Source: CAZMGV01 sp964565925 (lineage in GTDB: Bacteria > JAGRBM01 > JAHCIT01). Taken from it: a stretch of 64,000 nt of DNA. The position numbers and the translations under genes were made by a program. Shown here piece after piece: positions 36,596 through 44,257 of the stretch. The stretch lies in NCBI GenBank assembly GCA_964565925.1, contig CAZMGV010000004.1, positions 124,001-188,000 on the forward strand. Reading direction: 5' to 3'. Numbering within the stretch: position 1 is the stretch's first letter; the number at the start of each line of letters is the position of its first letter. The notes beneath the pieces are model-generated. The model was not told the origin of the DNA, did no database searches, and worked only from the letters and a program-made list of their open reading frames with translations.

Positions 36596-37771
36596 TCAGG
36601 CGGCGTCTGCGCCGGCCTCGACAAACAGCTTCTGCATGACGTCCGGTGAACAGGGCTTGGGATTGGTCACATGGCAGACGTCCATCATGGCCTGTGTCGC
36701 GAGCCGTTTGAGATCAGCCGGCTTGGCTCCCTTGCCCTCGCGGATCGTTCCCGGCAGACCCGAGTCGGCGCGCAGCTTGTCGACCAGCTTCACGCTTTCC
36801 TCGGCCAGTTCCTCGTCGGACTTCTTCCGGTCCGCCCCGAGTGCGATGGCGATCTGTGCGAACTTTTTCGGAGCCGCCTGGAGGTTGTATTTCATCACCG
36901 GCACGAGCATCAGCGCGTTAGCGAAACCGTGGGCGAAGCCGAACTCCGTGGAGAGCTGGTGCGCGGTCGCATGGACAGCCCCCAGGTTGTTCTGGGAGAA
37001 CGCAATCCCCGCGATCATGGAGGCGTACATCATGTTGTGACGTGCACGGGCGTTGGTCGGTTCCTTCACGGCGGTGAGCAGGTTCTCTCCAACCAGCCGG
37101 ATCGCCTCGATGGCGAGAGCGCAGCCGAACGGGGAGTCCATCTTCGACACGTAGGCCTCGATCGCATGCGTAAGCGCGTCCATGCCGGTCGCCGCCGTCT
37201 GGAACGCCGGAAGCGCATGCGTGAGCATCGGGTCGTCAAGCGAGAGCGTCGGCACAACGAAGGGGCTGACGATCGTCTTCTTCACGTGGGTCTTGTCGTC
37301 GGTGACGATAGCGCCCACCGAGACTTCGGAACCGGTACCCGAGGTCGTGGCAAGGCAGATGAGCGGCGGCTGATCCGCGGTGATCTTGCCCATGCCGCCC
37401 TTGCCCACTTCGTAATCCATGATGTCGCCCGGGTGGCGCGCCATGATCCGGACGCTCTTGGCGACGTCCATAACGGAGCCGCCGCCCACGGCGACGACGC
37501 CGTCGCAGCCCCCGGCCTTGTATATTTTCTCGGCCGCACGGACCTGATCGGCCGTCGGGTTCGGCAACACGTCGAGATACTTGTCCACTTTGAGACCGGC
37601 CTTCTCAAGCGATTCGCAGATCGCCTTGAGCAGCCCCACACCTTCGACGCCCCGGTCGGATACCACCAGAGCCTTCGTGACCCCGAGCTTCTTGGCTTCG
37701 GATCCGACTGTCTGTGCGACTCCGTCGCCGATGACGACTCTGGGCGGCAGCGTGTGATTGTATCTCGCCAT
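36596..37771 (-). CDS. Iron-containing (type III) alcohol dehydrogenase
   Basis: A 391-residue group III dehydrogenase that reduces aldehydes or oxidises alcohols with NAD(P). The nucleotide site is GGGSVMD (97-102). Metal ligands match the family: Asp198 and His202 (GMDALTHAIE), His267 (AVHATAH) and His281 (GFAHGFANA). The ATG at 37771 has AGGAAG nine bases upstream; an open frame continues to 37840 without support. The substrate cannot be assigned. It lies 53 bases upstream of nadB on the same strand and could share a transcript. Confidence 0.93.
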   Translation of the reverse strand: MARYNHTLPPRVVIGDGVAQTVGSEAKKLGVTKALVVSDRGVEGVGLLKAICESLEKAGLKVDKYLDVLPNPTADQVRAAEKIYKAGGCDGVVAVGGGSVMDVAKSVRIMARHPGDIMDYEVGKGGMGKITADQPPLICLATTSGTGSEVSVGAIVTDDKTHVKKTIVSPFVVPTLSLDDPMLTHALPAFQTAATGMDALTHAIEAYVSKMDSPFGCALAIEAIRLVGENLLTAVKEPTNARARHNMMYASMIAGIAFSQNNLGAVHATAHQLSTEFGFAHGFANALMLVPVMKYNLQAAPKKFAQIAIALGADRKKSDEELAEESVKLVDKLRADSGLPGTIREGKGAKPADLKRLATQAMMDVCHVTNPKPCSPDVMQKLFVEAGADAA

Positions 37772-37931
37772 GTGTGGTTCTTCCTTCCCTCTGTCCGAAT
37801 CCTGTCCGTCCATTGCCGGACGACGCGCGTTAAGTAGCACGCCCGCCGGGAATGTCGATGCCTGGCATGCCCGTTCGTGCGGAAAGGAAAGACTTACCGT
37901 TTCTGTGCCGGCCCGCTAGACTGCCCTTACG
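37772..37931. other. Divergent intergenic region, little recognised
   Basis: The 160-base gap separates the alcohol dehydrogenase and the small lipoprotein. On the plus strand TAGACT (37917-37922) could be a -10, placing the transcript start within a few bases of the lipoprotein ATG. That gene has no Shine-Dalgarno, so a leaderless mRNA is possible. No clear -35, operator or terminator was seen. Confidence 0.3.
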
Positions 37932-38498
37932 ATGAAGACATTTCACCCGGCCCGGTTTCTGTCGGTTGCCTGCGCGCTGCTTCTCTTTTCCGCCTGTAAA
38001 AAAGCGCCCGACCCCGCGCACACGCTCACTGTCGCTATCGATGCGGGCGTGATCGCCACGATCGAGCCGCTCCTGAAGGTTCCGGACGCTGTGAAGGGAT
38101 ACAACGTCGTGGTGCTGGGCGGCCCGCCCAAGGCCCTGCATCGCCGGATTGTCCAGGAGGGGTTTTCGCCCGATGTCCTGATCACGACCGATCTGACCAA
38201 CATGATGGTGACGGTGTTTCCGGATTATGTCTCCGAACCCATTCCCTTCGCCCAGATAGAAAGCACGCAGGCAGTGGCCCTGCTTCTGAAAGGCTCCCTG
38301 AAGGCAGATGCGTTCCGGATGCTGATGGATCTCCTGCAGGGATCGGAAGGTGCCGCGAAGCTCAAGCAGGCGGGTTACATTCCGATCCCCAACCCGCTTC
38401 GGGTAGACCCCAACGACGTGGTGTACGGAAAAGACGGAGAGGTGAAAATCCCCATCATCCCGGGTACCCCGGTTGGACAGAGCCACGGCTCCAGATAA
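37932..38498 (+). CDS. Small lipoprotein resembling a periplasmic solute-binding protein
   Basis: A 188-residue protein with a lipoprotein signal (LFSACKK, lipidated Cys23). The mature part begins HTLTVAIDAGVIATIEPLL. It contains PDVLITTDLTNMM, then STQAVALLL and AFRMLMDLLQGSEGAAKLKQAGY. The last two blocks resemble the end of ModA/type-II binding proteins (helix 'FLxFLxSxEAxxIxxxxGF'). At under 200 residues it lacks much of the middle of such proteins, so ligand binding is doubtful. No ABC permease or ATPase is adjacent. It converges on the cyclic-nucleotide-binding gene 12 bases away. Confidence 0.6.
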   Translation: MKTFHPARFLSVACALLLFSACKKAPDPAHTLTVAIDAGVIATIEPLLKVPDAVKGYNVVVLGGPPKALHRRIVQEGFSPDVLITTDLTNMMVTVFPDYVSEPIPFAQIESTQAVALLLKGSLKADAFRMLMDLLQGSEGAAKLKQAGYIPIPNPLRVDPNDVVYGKDGEVKIPIIPGTPVGQSHGSR

Positions 38499-38510
38499 CG
38501 CGCAGGCGTC

Positions 38511-38921
38511 TTAAGGTCTCGCCGGATTTTTCAGAACAGTGTGGTCGATAAAAGCGCACTGCAGACGCTCTTTGGCGCGTCCGTTCACAGGGAACTTGCG
38601 GTCTGCCGCCAGCAGTTCTGCGGCGACAATCAGCGGCCGCCCCTCGGCCTCTTCGGCTTTCACCACGCAGGAAAAATCCGGCTCGTCCATCGGATTACCG
38701 CTCTCGGTCTGGAAGAGTTCCAGCGCGCCGGACTTCAGCAGAAAGAAACCGTAGGGACGGTGTCCCTCGTAAAACAGGAACTGTCCGGGCCGGAACAGCA
38801 CTTCCACCGCCTGCGGTACGTACCGCTTGACATCGTCGATGGAGGCATACCTGACCAGTGAGTGAATGGGTGAGCTGGCTTCTTCAAATTCCATGACTCT
38901 AAGGAAAGCACATCCGCTCAT
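38511..38921 (-). CDS. Stand-alone cyclic-nucleotide-binding domain protein
   Basis: A 136-residue protein that is essentially one CNB/Crp-type beta roll: PGQFLFYEGHRPYGFFLLKSGALELFQ matches the first half of the domain. There is no helix-turn-helix or output domain. The same YEGxRPxGxFxxKxG pattern occurs in the Crp/Fnr regulator encoded next upstream (39001-39741), suggesting related ligands or duplication. The phosphate-binding-cassette Arg of cAMP binders is not evident. The ATG at 38921 has AAGGA six bases upstream; a second ATG at 38894 is possible. Function is unknown; it may sense a ligand or compete with the regulator. Confidence 0.68.
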   Translation of the reverse strand: MSGCAFLRVMEFEEASSPIHSLVRYASIDDVKRYVPQAVEVLFRPGQFLFYEGHRPYGFFLLKSGALELFQTESGNPMDEPDFSCVVKAEEAEGRPLIVAAELLAADRKFPVNGRAKERLQCAFIDHTVLKNPARP

Positions 38922-39000
38922 CGCCCGTCCTTGACCGGCGTCATGGTTCTGAAATTTCGGGATTTCCCGCCATAGCGGGGCCGCATCGCATCAGACCCGG

Positions 39001-39741
39001 TCAGGCGGCGGCAGGGCTCAGATCGGCCAGCTTGCCCGGGTTGGGAATACCGATACCCCGTCCCCGGCTCGTGACAATTCCTTCATCTTTCAGGTCAGCG
39101 AGCATCCGGATAAAGGTCTCCACACTGGTGCCAATCATCTCTGCCATCTCCTGGCGGGTGAGCGGCACGTCCAGCCAGACCGTTCCGTCGGCGGCCTTTT
39201 CTCCGGTCGGGTAATGCTTCGCCAGATGCCTCAGGAGCCGTAAGGTCCGGTCTCTTACGCTCATGGTTGCCATTGAGACAACCAGACTTTCCAGGCTGTC
39301 GTTCTGGTTCAGCATCGACATGAACAGCCGGCTGAGCAGTTCCTTTCGCTCGCCGATCATCGTGAGGAAGCTTTCCTTGGGGATGAAGCAGACGACCGCG
39401 TCCTCGATGGCTTCGGCCGATTCCACATGAACATGGGCTCGCACAACGGCGCTGAATCCGAGCACGTCGCCGGGCTCGGCAATCCGGATGATCTGCCGCT
39501 GTCCGTTGGGACCCAGCCGGTAGCATTTGATACGCCCTTCCTTGACGCAGAAGACGCCTGTCGGACGGTTGCCTTCATAGTACAGGGACTGGCTTCGCCG
39601 GTAGACGTTGTGAACCTTGCGTTCGGAGAGCCGCTCCAGATCCGGACGCTGCAGATCCTGAAAAGGGCTCTGTCCGATCGTCCCGCAGAGGGTGCAGTCG
39701 AGTTTTTCCGAGGTGAGTTTTTTGCGATTCATGTCTGCCAT
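39001..39741 (-). CDS. Crp/Fnr family transcription regulator
   Basis: A 246-residue regulator. The N-terminal beta-roll sensor (about 20-130) is followed by a long dimer helix and a winged helix-turn-helix near 190-235 (TRQEMAEMIGTSVETFIRMLADLKDEGIV). The N-terminus has CTLC (Cys16, Cys19). A full FNR cluster needs further Cys at set positions (Cx2Cx5C plus a central Cys), and the third is absent, so a standard 4Fe-4S cluster is unlikely. It is divergent from the cbb3 oxidase operon, which such regulators often control. A palindrome lies in the shared promoter region. Confidence 0.9.
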   Translation of the reverse strand: MADMNRKKLTSEKLDCTLCGTIGQSPFQDLQRPDLERLSERKVHNVYRRSQSLYYEGNRPTGVFCVKEGRIKCYRLGPNGQRQIIRIAEPGDVLGFSAVVRAHVHVESAEAIEDAVVCFIPKESFLTMIGERKELLSRLFMSMLNQNDSLESLVVSMATMSVRDRTLRLLRHLAKHYPTGEKAADGTVWLDVPLTRQEMAEMIGTSVETFIRMLADLKDEGIVTSRGRGIGIPNPGKLADLSPAAA

Positions 39742-39783
39742 GGTTTGTCTGCCTCAGGTCATCAACGTGGACAATCTTCACTC

Positions 39784-39818
39784 ATCTGAAATCAGATAAA
39801 CCTGATGCACGTCATAAT
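39784..39818 (+). promoter_or_regulatory. Palindromes and -10 element upstream of the cbb3 operon
   Basis: ATCTGA-AA-TCAGAT (39784-39797) overlaps a second inverted repeat ATCAG-N6-CTGAT (39791-39806). A -10 like CATAAT (39813-39818) follows with no -35, which is typical of activator-dependent promoters. The arms resemble Crp/Fnr-type half sites only loosely (FNR consensus TTGAT-N4-ATCAA). It is a candidate operator for the divergent regulator. Confidence 0.4.
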
Positions 39819-39863
39819 AGACCCCGTAAATTTACAGTAAGAATAGCCCAGCGAGACCGGTAG

Positions 39864-39881
39864 GCCCTTCTTCGGAAGGGC
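39864..39881 (+). other. UUCG-tetraloop hairpin in the cbb3 operon leader
   Basis: GCCCTTC-TTCG-GAAGGGC (39864-39881) is a perfect 7-bp stem with an extra-stable UUCG loop, 33 bases before the first gene of the operon. It is followed by TTTAGGGGTCGTTTT, an interrupted T-rich stretch, so it may attenuate transcription or stabilise the mRNA 5' end. Confidence 0.5.
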
Positions 39882-39914
39882 TTTAGGGGTCGTTTTCGGG
39901 AGAATTCAGGACAA

Positions 39915-40163
39915 ATGGACCGGTTCAGGCAGCGGATATGGAAGATTGCATCAATCTGCCTCTTCCTCGCGCTCATAGCAGCTGGAATTATCGCCAAACG
40001 GGTATTCGGACACCCCGGACTGGTCCCCGCCTTCCACATCCCCGCCGCCCTCGTGCTCGTGTGGGTCGTCCAGATGAACAAGAACGAAAAGAAAGAAGCC
40101 GCCTACGACGCCGCGACAAATGCGGTCCGTTCGAGAGCCGTTCGCGGCGCCGCATCCCGTTAA
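39915..40163 (+). CDS. Small membrane protein at the head of the cbb3 operon
   Basis: An 82-residue protein of unknown function. It has two hydrophobic segments (about 9-28 and 36-55) joined by a turn containing Gly-His-Pro, then a charged helical tail (NKNEKKEAAYDAATN). The ATG has AGGA upstream and the gene ends 42 bases before the diheme cytochrome gene, which has its own strong Shine-Dalgarno. Its position suggests an accessory or assembly role for the oxidase; no homology is evident. Confidence 0.6.
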   Translation: MDRFRQRIWKIASICLFLALIAAGIIAKRVFGHPGLVPAFHIPAALVLVWVVQMNKNEKKEAAYDAATNAVRSRAVRGAASR

Positions 40164-40205
40164 CTACAGCCCGGAAATCCAGACACCAAGGAGAGCCCCC
40201 GCAAC

Positions 40206-41096
40206 GTGAACGCCAACCAGCAGAGCAAACAGGAATACAGGACCCGGAAATCAGCGCTTCTCATTGCGGCAGCTGTGGCCACATTCACCCTCGTAATCGG
40301 CAGCGGCGTATCCGTATTCGCACAGAACGGCGGCGCGACACCGCAGCGGATGAACAGCCTGGAGCAGGCGGAACTGCTCAAATCCGGCGAATCGTTATAC
40401 ATGGAACACTGCTCGGGCTGCCACGGCGTGAACGGCGACGGCCGGGGCCCGGCCGCCCGCTGGCTGAATCCCAAACCCCGCGATTTCCGCGACGGTGTCT
40501 TCAAGTTCCGTTCGACCCCGTCGGGCGCGCTTCCAACCGAAGGCGACCTGATGCGCACGCTGACGGCCGGCCTCGCCGGCACCAGCATGCCGTCCTGGCA
40601 TCTGGTCCCCGAGCGGGAACGGTTCGCCCTGGTGCAGTATATCAAGACTTTTTCAGCGCTCTGGGAGGACCCGACGGCCCATCAGGCCCCCATCAACCTT
40701 CCGGCCGCTCCCGAAGGTCTGAACTCGCCGGAAATGATCTATGCCGGCCGCCAGGTGTTCGAACACAACGGCTGCGCCCAGTGCCACGGCGACGGCGGAC
40801 GGGGTAACGGCCCCTCCGCGAACGCCCTGGACGACCAGTGGGGCTTCCGGCTGAAACCGGCCAATTTCGTCAAGGGACGGCTGCGCGGCGGCGACACGCC
40901 CACCGACATCTACCGCACCTTCACGACCGGCGTGAACGGCACGCCGATGCCCGCCTACAAGGACGATCTCACCGAAGAACAGCGCTGGTCGCTGGTCGCC
41001 TATGTGAGTTCGCTGCGCAGGGGCGAAGATCCGCATCCCAAAAATCCGGCCGGCGAAACCCCGCCAGCCGAAAAGGCGCCGGACGCCAAGAAGTAA
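40206..41096 (+). CDS. Diheme cytochrome c (CcoP-like role)
   Basis: A 296-residue membrane-anchored or exported protein with an N-terminal hydrophobic helix (about 17-38). Two class I cytochrome c domains carry CSGCH (Cys69-His73) and CAQCH (Cys190-His194). Probable axial Met residues lie in TSMPSWH (Met128) and GTPMPAYKDD. The C-terminus is Pro/Ala/Lys-rich. Two c-type domains fit the electron-entry role of CcoP, but it lacks the CcoP N-terminal architecture of two helices, and it precedes ccoN rather than following ccoO. The GTG start has AAGGAGAG upstream. It probably feeds electrons to the CcoO/CcoN encoded next. Confidence 0.88.
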   Translation: MNANQQSKQEYRTRKSALLIAAAVATFTLVIGSGVSVFAQNGGATPQRMNSLEQAELLKSGESLYMEHCSGCHGVNGDGRGPAARWLNPKPRDFRDGVFKFRSTPSGALPTEGDLMRTLTAGLAGTSMPSWHLVPERERFALVQYIKTFSALWEDPTAHQAPINLPAAPEGLNSPEMIYAGRQVFEHNGCAQCHGDGGRGNGPSANALDDQWGFRLKPANFVKGRLRGGDTPTDIYRTFTTGVNGTPMPAYKDDLTEEQRWSLVAYVSSLRRGEDPHPKNPAGETPPAEKAPDAKK

Positions 41097-41131
41097 TCCA
41101 AGAAGAATCTGTACCTGGGGATACCACACAC

Positions 41132-42613
41132 ATGACCGACACGACTGCACAGAAAAGCCCTTACTACGCAACCGAGGAAACGCTGGTGGATTACGCCATG
41201 GTGAAAATGCATCTGGCGGTTGCCCCGATCTTCCTGCTGGTTTCCCTGCTGGCGGGGCTCGCCTACTCGCTCCAGTTCCTGAACGCGTATCCGTTCCCCG
41301 GCATCTCGTGGCTCTCGCCGGGACGGGTCCGCATGCTGCACACGAACGCGATCGCCTACGCCTGGCTCGCCTATGCGTTTATCGGCCTGCTCCACTACAT
41401 CATCCCGAAAATCACCGGGGAGCGCGTCTGGAACCCGAAGGTCAGCCGCTTCGTGGCCTGGGCGTGGATCGGAATTGTCGGCGGGACCGTGGTCGGCCTG
41501 CTGGGCGGCACCGCGCAGGCGCTTGAATGGGGCGAAACCCCGACGTGGCTCGATCCGATCATTGTGGTCGTGTACGCAATCATGGCGATCAACTTCATCG
41601 TCCCGGTCGTGAAGTCGAAACAGAAACATATGTACGTGAGCGCCTGGTATATTGTGGCAGCGCTTATCTGGACCGCCCTCAACTATGTGCAGGGCAATTT
41701 CCTGGTCGAGTACGTTGCGCAGGGAACCGGCGGCGCCGCACTCACCAGCATGTTCATCCACAATCTGGTGGGCCTGTTCGTGACGCCGATCGGAATCGCA
41801 TCGATTTATTACCTGCTGCCGATCGTGCTGAACAAGCCGATCTACTCCCACTCGCTGTCACTGATCGGGTTCTGGGGGCTCGCCTTCTTCTACCCCCTGA
41901 ACTCGACGCACCACTACATCTTCAGCCCGATCCCCATGTGGGCCCAGTATGCCGGTATCGTCGCCTCGGTCGGCGTCCATGTGGTCGTCTACACGGTGGT
42001 ATACAATTTCTGGATGACCATGCGCGGCGAGACCGCGCAACTCGGCCGCAACATCCCCTACTCCTGGATCATGACGGGGACGTTCTTCTACCTCGTCACC
42101 TGCATCCAGTGCGCCCTCCATGTGACGCTGTCGTTCCAGGAGATCATCCACTTCACCGACTGGGTCGTGGCCCACGCCCACATGGTGCTGTTCGGCACGT
42201 TCAGCTTCTGGGTGATCGCGTGGATCTACTACCTGATCCCGAAGGTCTGGCACCGCCGGCTCTACAGCCGTTCGCTGGCCCAGTGGCACTTCTGGCTGAG
42301 CTTCCTCGGCCTCGCCATCATGTTCGTCGCCCTCACCTGCGCCGGGCTCGTCCAGGGGTTCATGTGGAAGAGCATGGCTCCGTTTGTCGACAGCGTCCGC
42401 GCCTCGGTGCCGTTCTGGCTGACCCGGTCCATCTCGGGCACGGCCATCCTCCTGGGGCAGTTGCTGTTCATCTACAACCTCTTCAAGACGTTCCAGGGGC
42501 CGGTGGTCGAGGGCGACCTCGTGAATATCCCGCTGGACAGCGAGATACCCGCGAACTGGCGGTCGGTAAGCCACGGCAGCCTCAATACGGTAAAGACGCC
42601 CGCGACCGCCTAA
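41132..42613 (+). CDS. ccoN: cbb3-type cytochrome c oxidase subunit I
   Basis: A 493-residue, ~12-helix heme-copper oxidase subunit with the low-spin heme b and heme b3-CuB centre. Candidate heme and CuB ligands are seen in MLHTNAIAYAWL (His70), SMFIHNLVGLF, STHHYIFSPIP, and the VVAHAHMVLFG block. It reduces O2 to water in the cytoplasmic membrane, usually with high oxygen affinity. Differences from canonical CcoN include FIHN in place of the usual YGHN, so it belongs to a divergent lineage. The ATG at 41132 is 35 bases after the diheme cytochrome stop. A long open frame starting at 40838 is not coding upstream of this ATG. Confidence 0.95.
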   Translation: MTDTTAQKSPYYATEETLVDYAMVKMHLAVAPIFLLVSLLAGLAYSLQFLNAYPFPGISWLSPGRVRMLHTNAIAYAWLAYAFIGLLHYIIPKITGERVWNPKVSRFVAWAWIGIVGGTVVGLLGGTAQALEWGETPTWLDPIIVVVYAIMAINFIVPVVKSKQKHMYVSAWYIVAALIWTALNYVQGNFLVEYVAQGTGGAALTSMFIHNLVGLFVTPIGIASIYYLLPIVLNKPIYSHSLSLIGFWGLAFFYPLNSTHHYIFSPIPMWAQYAGIVASVGVHVVVYTVVYNFWMTMRGETAQLGRNIPYSWIMTGTFFYLVTCIQCALHVTLSFQEIIHFTDWVVAHAHMVLFGTFSFWVIAWIYYLIPKVWHRRLYSRSLAQWHFWLSFLGLAIMFVALTCAGLVQGFMWKSMAPFVDSVRASVPFWLTRSISGTAILLGQLLFIYNLFKTFQGPVVEGDLVNIPLDSEIPANWRSVSHGSLNTVKTPATA

Positions 42614-42662
42614 AGCGGGACGGATTCAGAAGATTTCAGGAATTTAGGTCCAAGGAGAGTTC

Positions 42663-43424
42663 ATGGAAAGGTTCAACTTCATCTTCCTCGTCGGCGGAAT
42701 CAGCATGTTCGCTTTCGGGTTTCTCACGACGGGCGTCGCCCCGTGGCTCATGGTGTCGCAGAACACCGTGAATACGGCCGGCGAGTTCACGCAGGTGCCG
42801 TACGAATTCGAGGACTACTACAAGACCCCCGGGGAGTACAAAGCCGCCGTCACCCGGGGCAAGGAAATCTACAAGAAGGAAGCGTGCTGGCACTGCCACA
42901 GCCAGTTCGTCCGCCCAGTTTCCAACGAGTCGCTCTACTACGGTGCCGTTTCCACGGCCGGTGAATACGAGAACGAATTCAACCGCCCGCAGCTGTTCGG
43001 CACGCGCCGCGTGGGTCCGGACCTGATCCGCGAAGGGAAGAAATACGGCAACGACTGGCACTTTGCCCACTTCTACCGCCCGCGCGATGTGGTCCCGGGA
43101 AGCGTGATGCCCTCCTACACCTGGTACTACGACAAGACGGACCGGTTCTGGCTGTTCCGCGACGACGGCAGCGCCATGTGCAGGACCGCCGAATGCACCT
43201 ACGCCACTGAGGCGGAGGCGAAAGAGGCGATCGACTATTTCAATTCCGACGACAAGGACCGCGCGGAAGCCGTGGGAATCACCCCGGCGAAGCATGAATA
43301 CCGGATCGAACCGGCCTTCAAGCCCAATGCAGACGGAGTTGCGCTGGTTGCCTACGTGCAGTGGCTGGGATCGTGGCTGCCTAACGGTGGACGCCCCGAC
43401 CCGCTGGCGATGACCGCGAAATAA
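42663..43424 (+). CDS. ccoO: cbb3-type cytochrome c oxidase monoheme subunit II
   Basis: A 253-residue membrane-anchored cytochrome c. One N-terminal helix (about 7-28) is followed by heme motif CWHCH (Cys75-His79) and the CcoO signatures SQFVRP, FGTRRVGPDL and WHFAHFYRPRDVVPGSVMPSY, with the likely axial Met in VMPSY. It transfers electrons to CcoN. An insert with Cys pair CRTAEC and an acidic loop (about 175-215) is not in typical CcoO of similar size. The gene has AAGGAGAG upstream and lies 49 bases after ccoN. Confidence 0.93.
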   Translation: MERFNFIFLVGGISMFAFGFLTTGVAPWLMVSQNTVNTAGEFTQVPYEFEDYYKTPGEYKAAVTRGKEIYKKEACWHCHSQFVRPVSNESLYYGAVSTAGEYENEFNRPQLFGTRRVGPDLIREGKKYGNDWHFAHFYRPRDVVPGSVMPSYTWYYDKTDRFWLFRDDGSAMCRTAECTYATEAEAKEAIDYFNSDDKDRAEAVGITPAKHEYRIEPAFKPNADGVALVAYVQWLGSWLPNGGRPDPLAMTAK

Positions 43425-43461
43425 GATCCGGAGAATCCGGCCACGGCCGGGAAAGGCAGTT

Positions 43462-43737
43462 ATGCCCGTGCTCAACCAGACCGATATAAAAGAGAAGGAA
43501 GGCAGCTACCACGTCGTGCTTGGGCTCCTGAAACTCAGCGTGGTCGGCGTGCTCTTCGTGGTGGGCTACCTGCTCTTCTCGCCCAATATCGTCTCATACA
43601 TGGTGGTGGCGGGCGTCGTGTACGTATTCGCATGCGCGGTGTGGCTGTCGGTCGTAGCCTGGGCGTATTTCCGGGGCCAGTTCGAGGCAGCCGAAAACTC
43701 CAAGATGGTCCTCTTTGAACGGGAGGACCTGGAATGA
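43462..43737 (+). CDS. Small two-helix membrane protein of the cbb3 operon
   Basis: A 91-residue protein with two predicted membrane helices (about 18-40 and 44-71) and a charged C-terminal tail. It is not recognisable as CcoQ or CcoH by motif. Its length and place between ccoO and a CcoS-like gene suggest a structural or assembly subunit. Its stop overlaps the next gene's ATG (ATGA). Confidence 0.7.
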   Translation: MPVLNQTDIKEKEGSYHVVLGLLKLSVVGVLFVVGYLLFSPNIVSYMVVAGVVYVFACAVWLSVVAWAYFRGQFEAAENSKMVLFEREDLE

Positions 43738-43949
43738 CACCGGCACTCCACATAATCCGCGAAATGACCGGACTCACCTGCTTCTTCTGCGGGGTCGATT
43801 CGACACGGTACGTTTATCTGTTTCTCGCCATGTTCGGTTCGGGCGTGATCGGCGGCGGATTTCTGCTGTTCTGGTCCATCTCGAACGGCGACTTCAAGGA
43901 CGCGGAACAGCCCAAATACGACATATTCAATTTCGAGAGGAAACAGTAA
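43734..43949 (+). CDS. CcoS-like small membrane protein
   Basis: A 71-residue protein. One membrane helix (about 24-47) is followed by SNGDFKDAEQPKYDIFNFE, which echoes the CcoS tail pattern SGQFDDLEGPAxxIL. CcoS is needed for heme and copper cofactor insertion into cbb3 oxidases. The N-terminal extension with CFFC (residues 16-19) before the helix is not part of ordinary CcoS and could bind copper. It starts in a 4-base overlap with the preceding gene. Confidence 0.6.
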   Translation: MTPALHIIREMTGLTCFFCGVDSTRYVYLFLAMFGSGVIGGGFLLFWSISNGDFKDAEQPKYDIFNFERKQ

Positions 43950-43953
43950 CGCC

Positions 43954-44163
43954 ATGGCAAACGACAATGCGGCTGAAAATGTGGACGGTCACGAACCGGG
44001 ACCCGTCGAGCCCGGCGAAGGCATGATCCAGTTCGACTACTCCAAACAGGGCAAGATGCCGCTGTTTCTCGTTGCGGTCTGGACGTTCTTTTTCGCCTTC
44101 ATGCTTTATTATATCGGAACCTGGATGATCCCTGCCCTGATTCAGGATACCGGCGTCAGATAA
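43954..44163 (+). CDS. Single-span small protein ending the cbb3 operon
   Basis: A 69-residue protein with an acidic, Pro-rich cytoplasmic N-terminus (1-35) and one long membrane helix (about 36-58). It starts four bases after the preceding stop. The layout resembles the N-terminal anchor of CcoP without the heme domains. If so, it would complement the separately encoded diheme cytochrome. That is inference; no catalytic motif is present. Confidence 0.6.
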   Translation: MANDNAAENVDGHEPGPVEPGEGMIQFDYSKQGKMPLFLVAVWTFFFAFMLYYIGTWMIPALIQDTGVR

Positions 44164-44257
44164 ATCCATCCTTCCCCCGACCGCACGCCGGCAATCTGCA
44201 GTTGCAAAGGCCGCTCTCAGGTTGAAGCGGCGAGATCGGCATTATAAAAATCCGGCG

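Noticed and set aside
39001..39741. True oxygen-sensing FNR
   Set aside because: Only two N-terminal Cys (CTLC) are present; the third ligand at the expected spacing is missing, so a standard 4Fe-4S cluster is not supported.
40838..41131. Open frame upstream of ccoN in the same frame
   Set aside because: It overlaps the diheme cytochrome coding sequence in another frame; CcoN similarity starts at the ATG at 41132.
44222..44257. TTG start and TTGAAG/TATAAA promoter before the methyltransferase
   Set aside because: The spacer is only 15 bases and the -10 would be too close to the ATG; evidence too weak to annotate.
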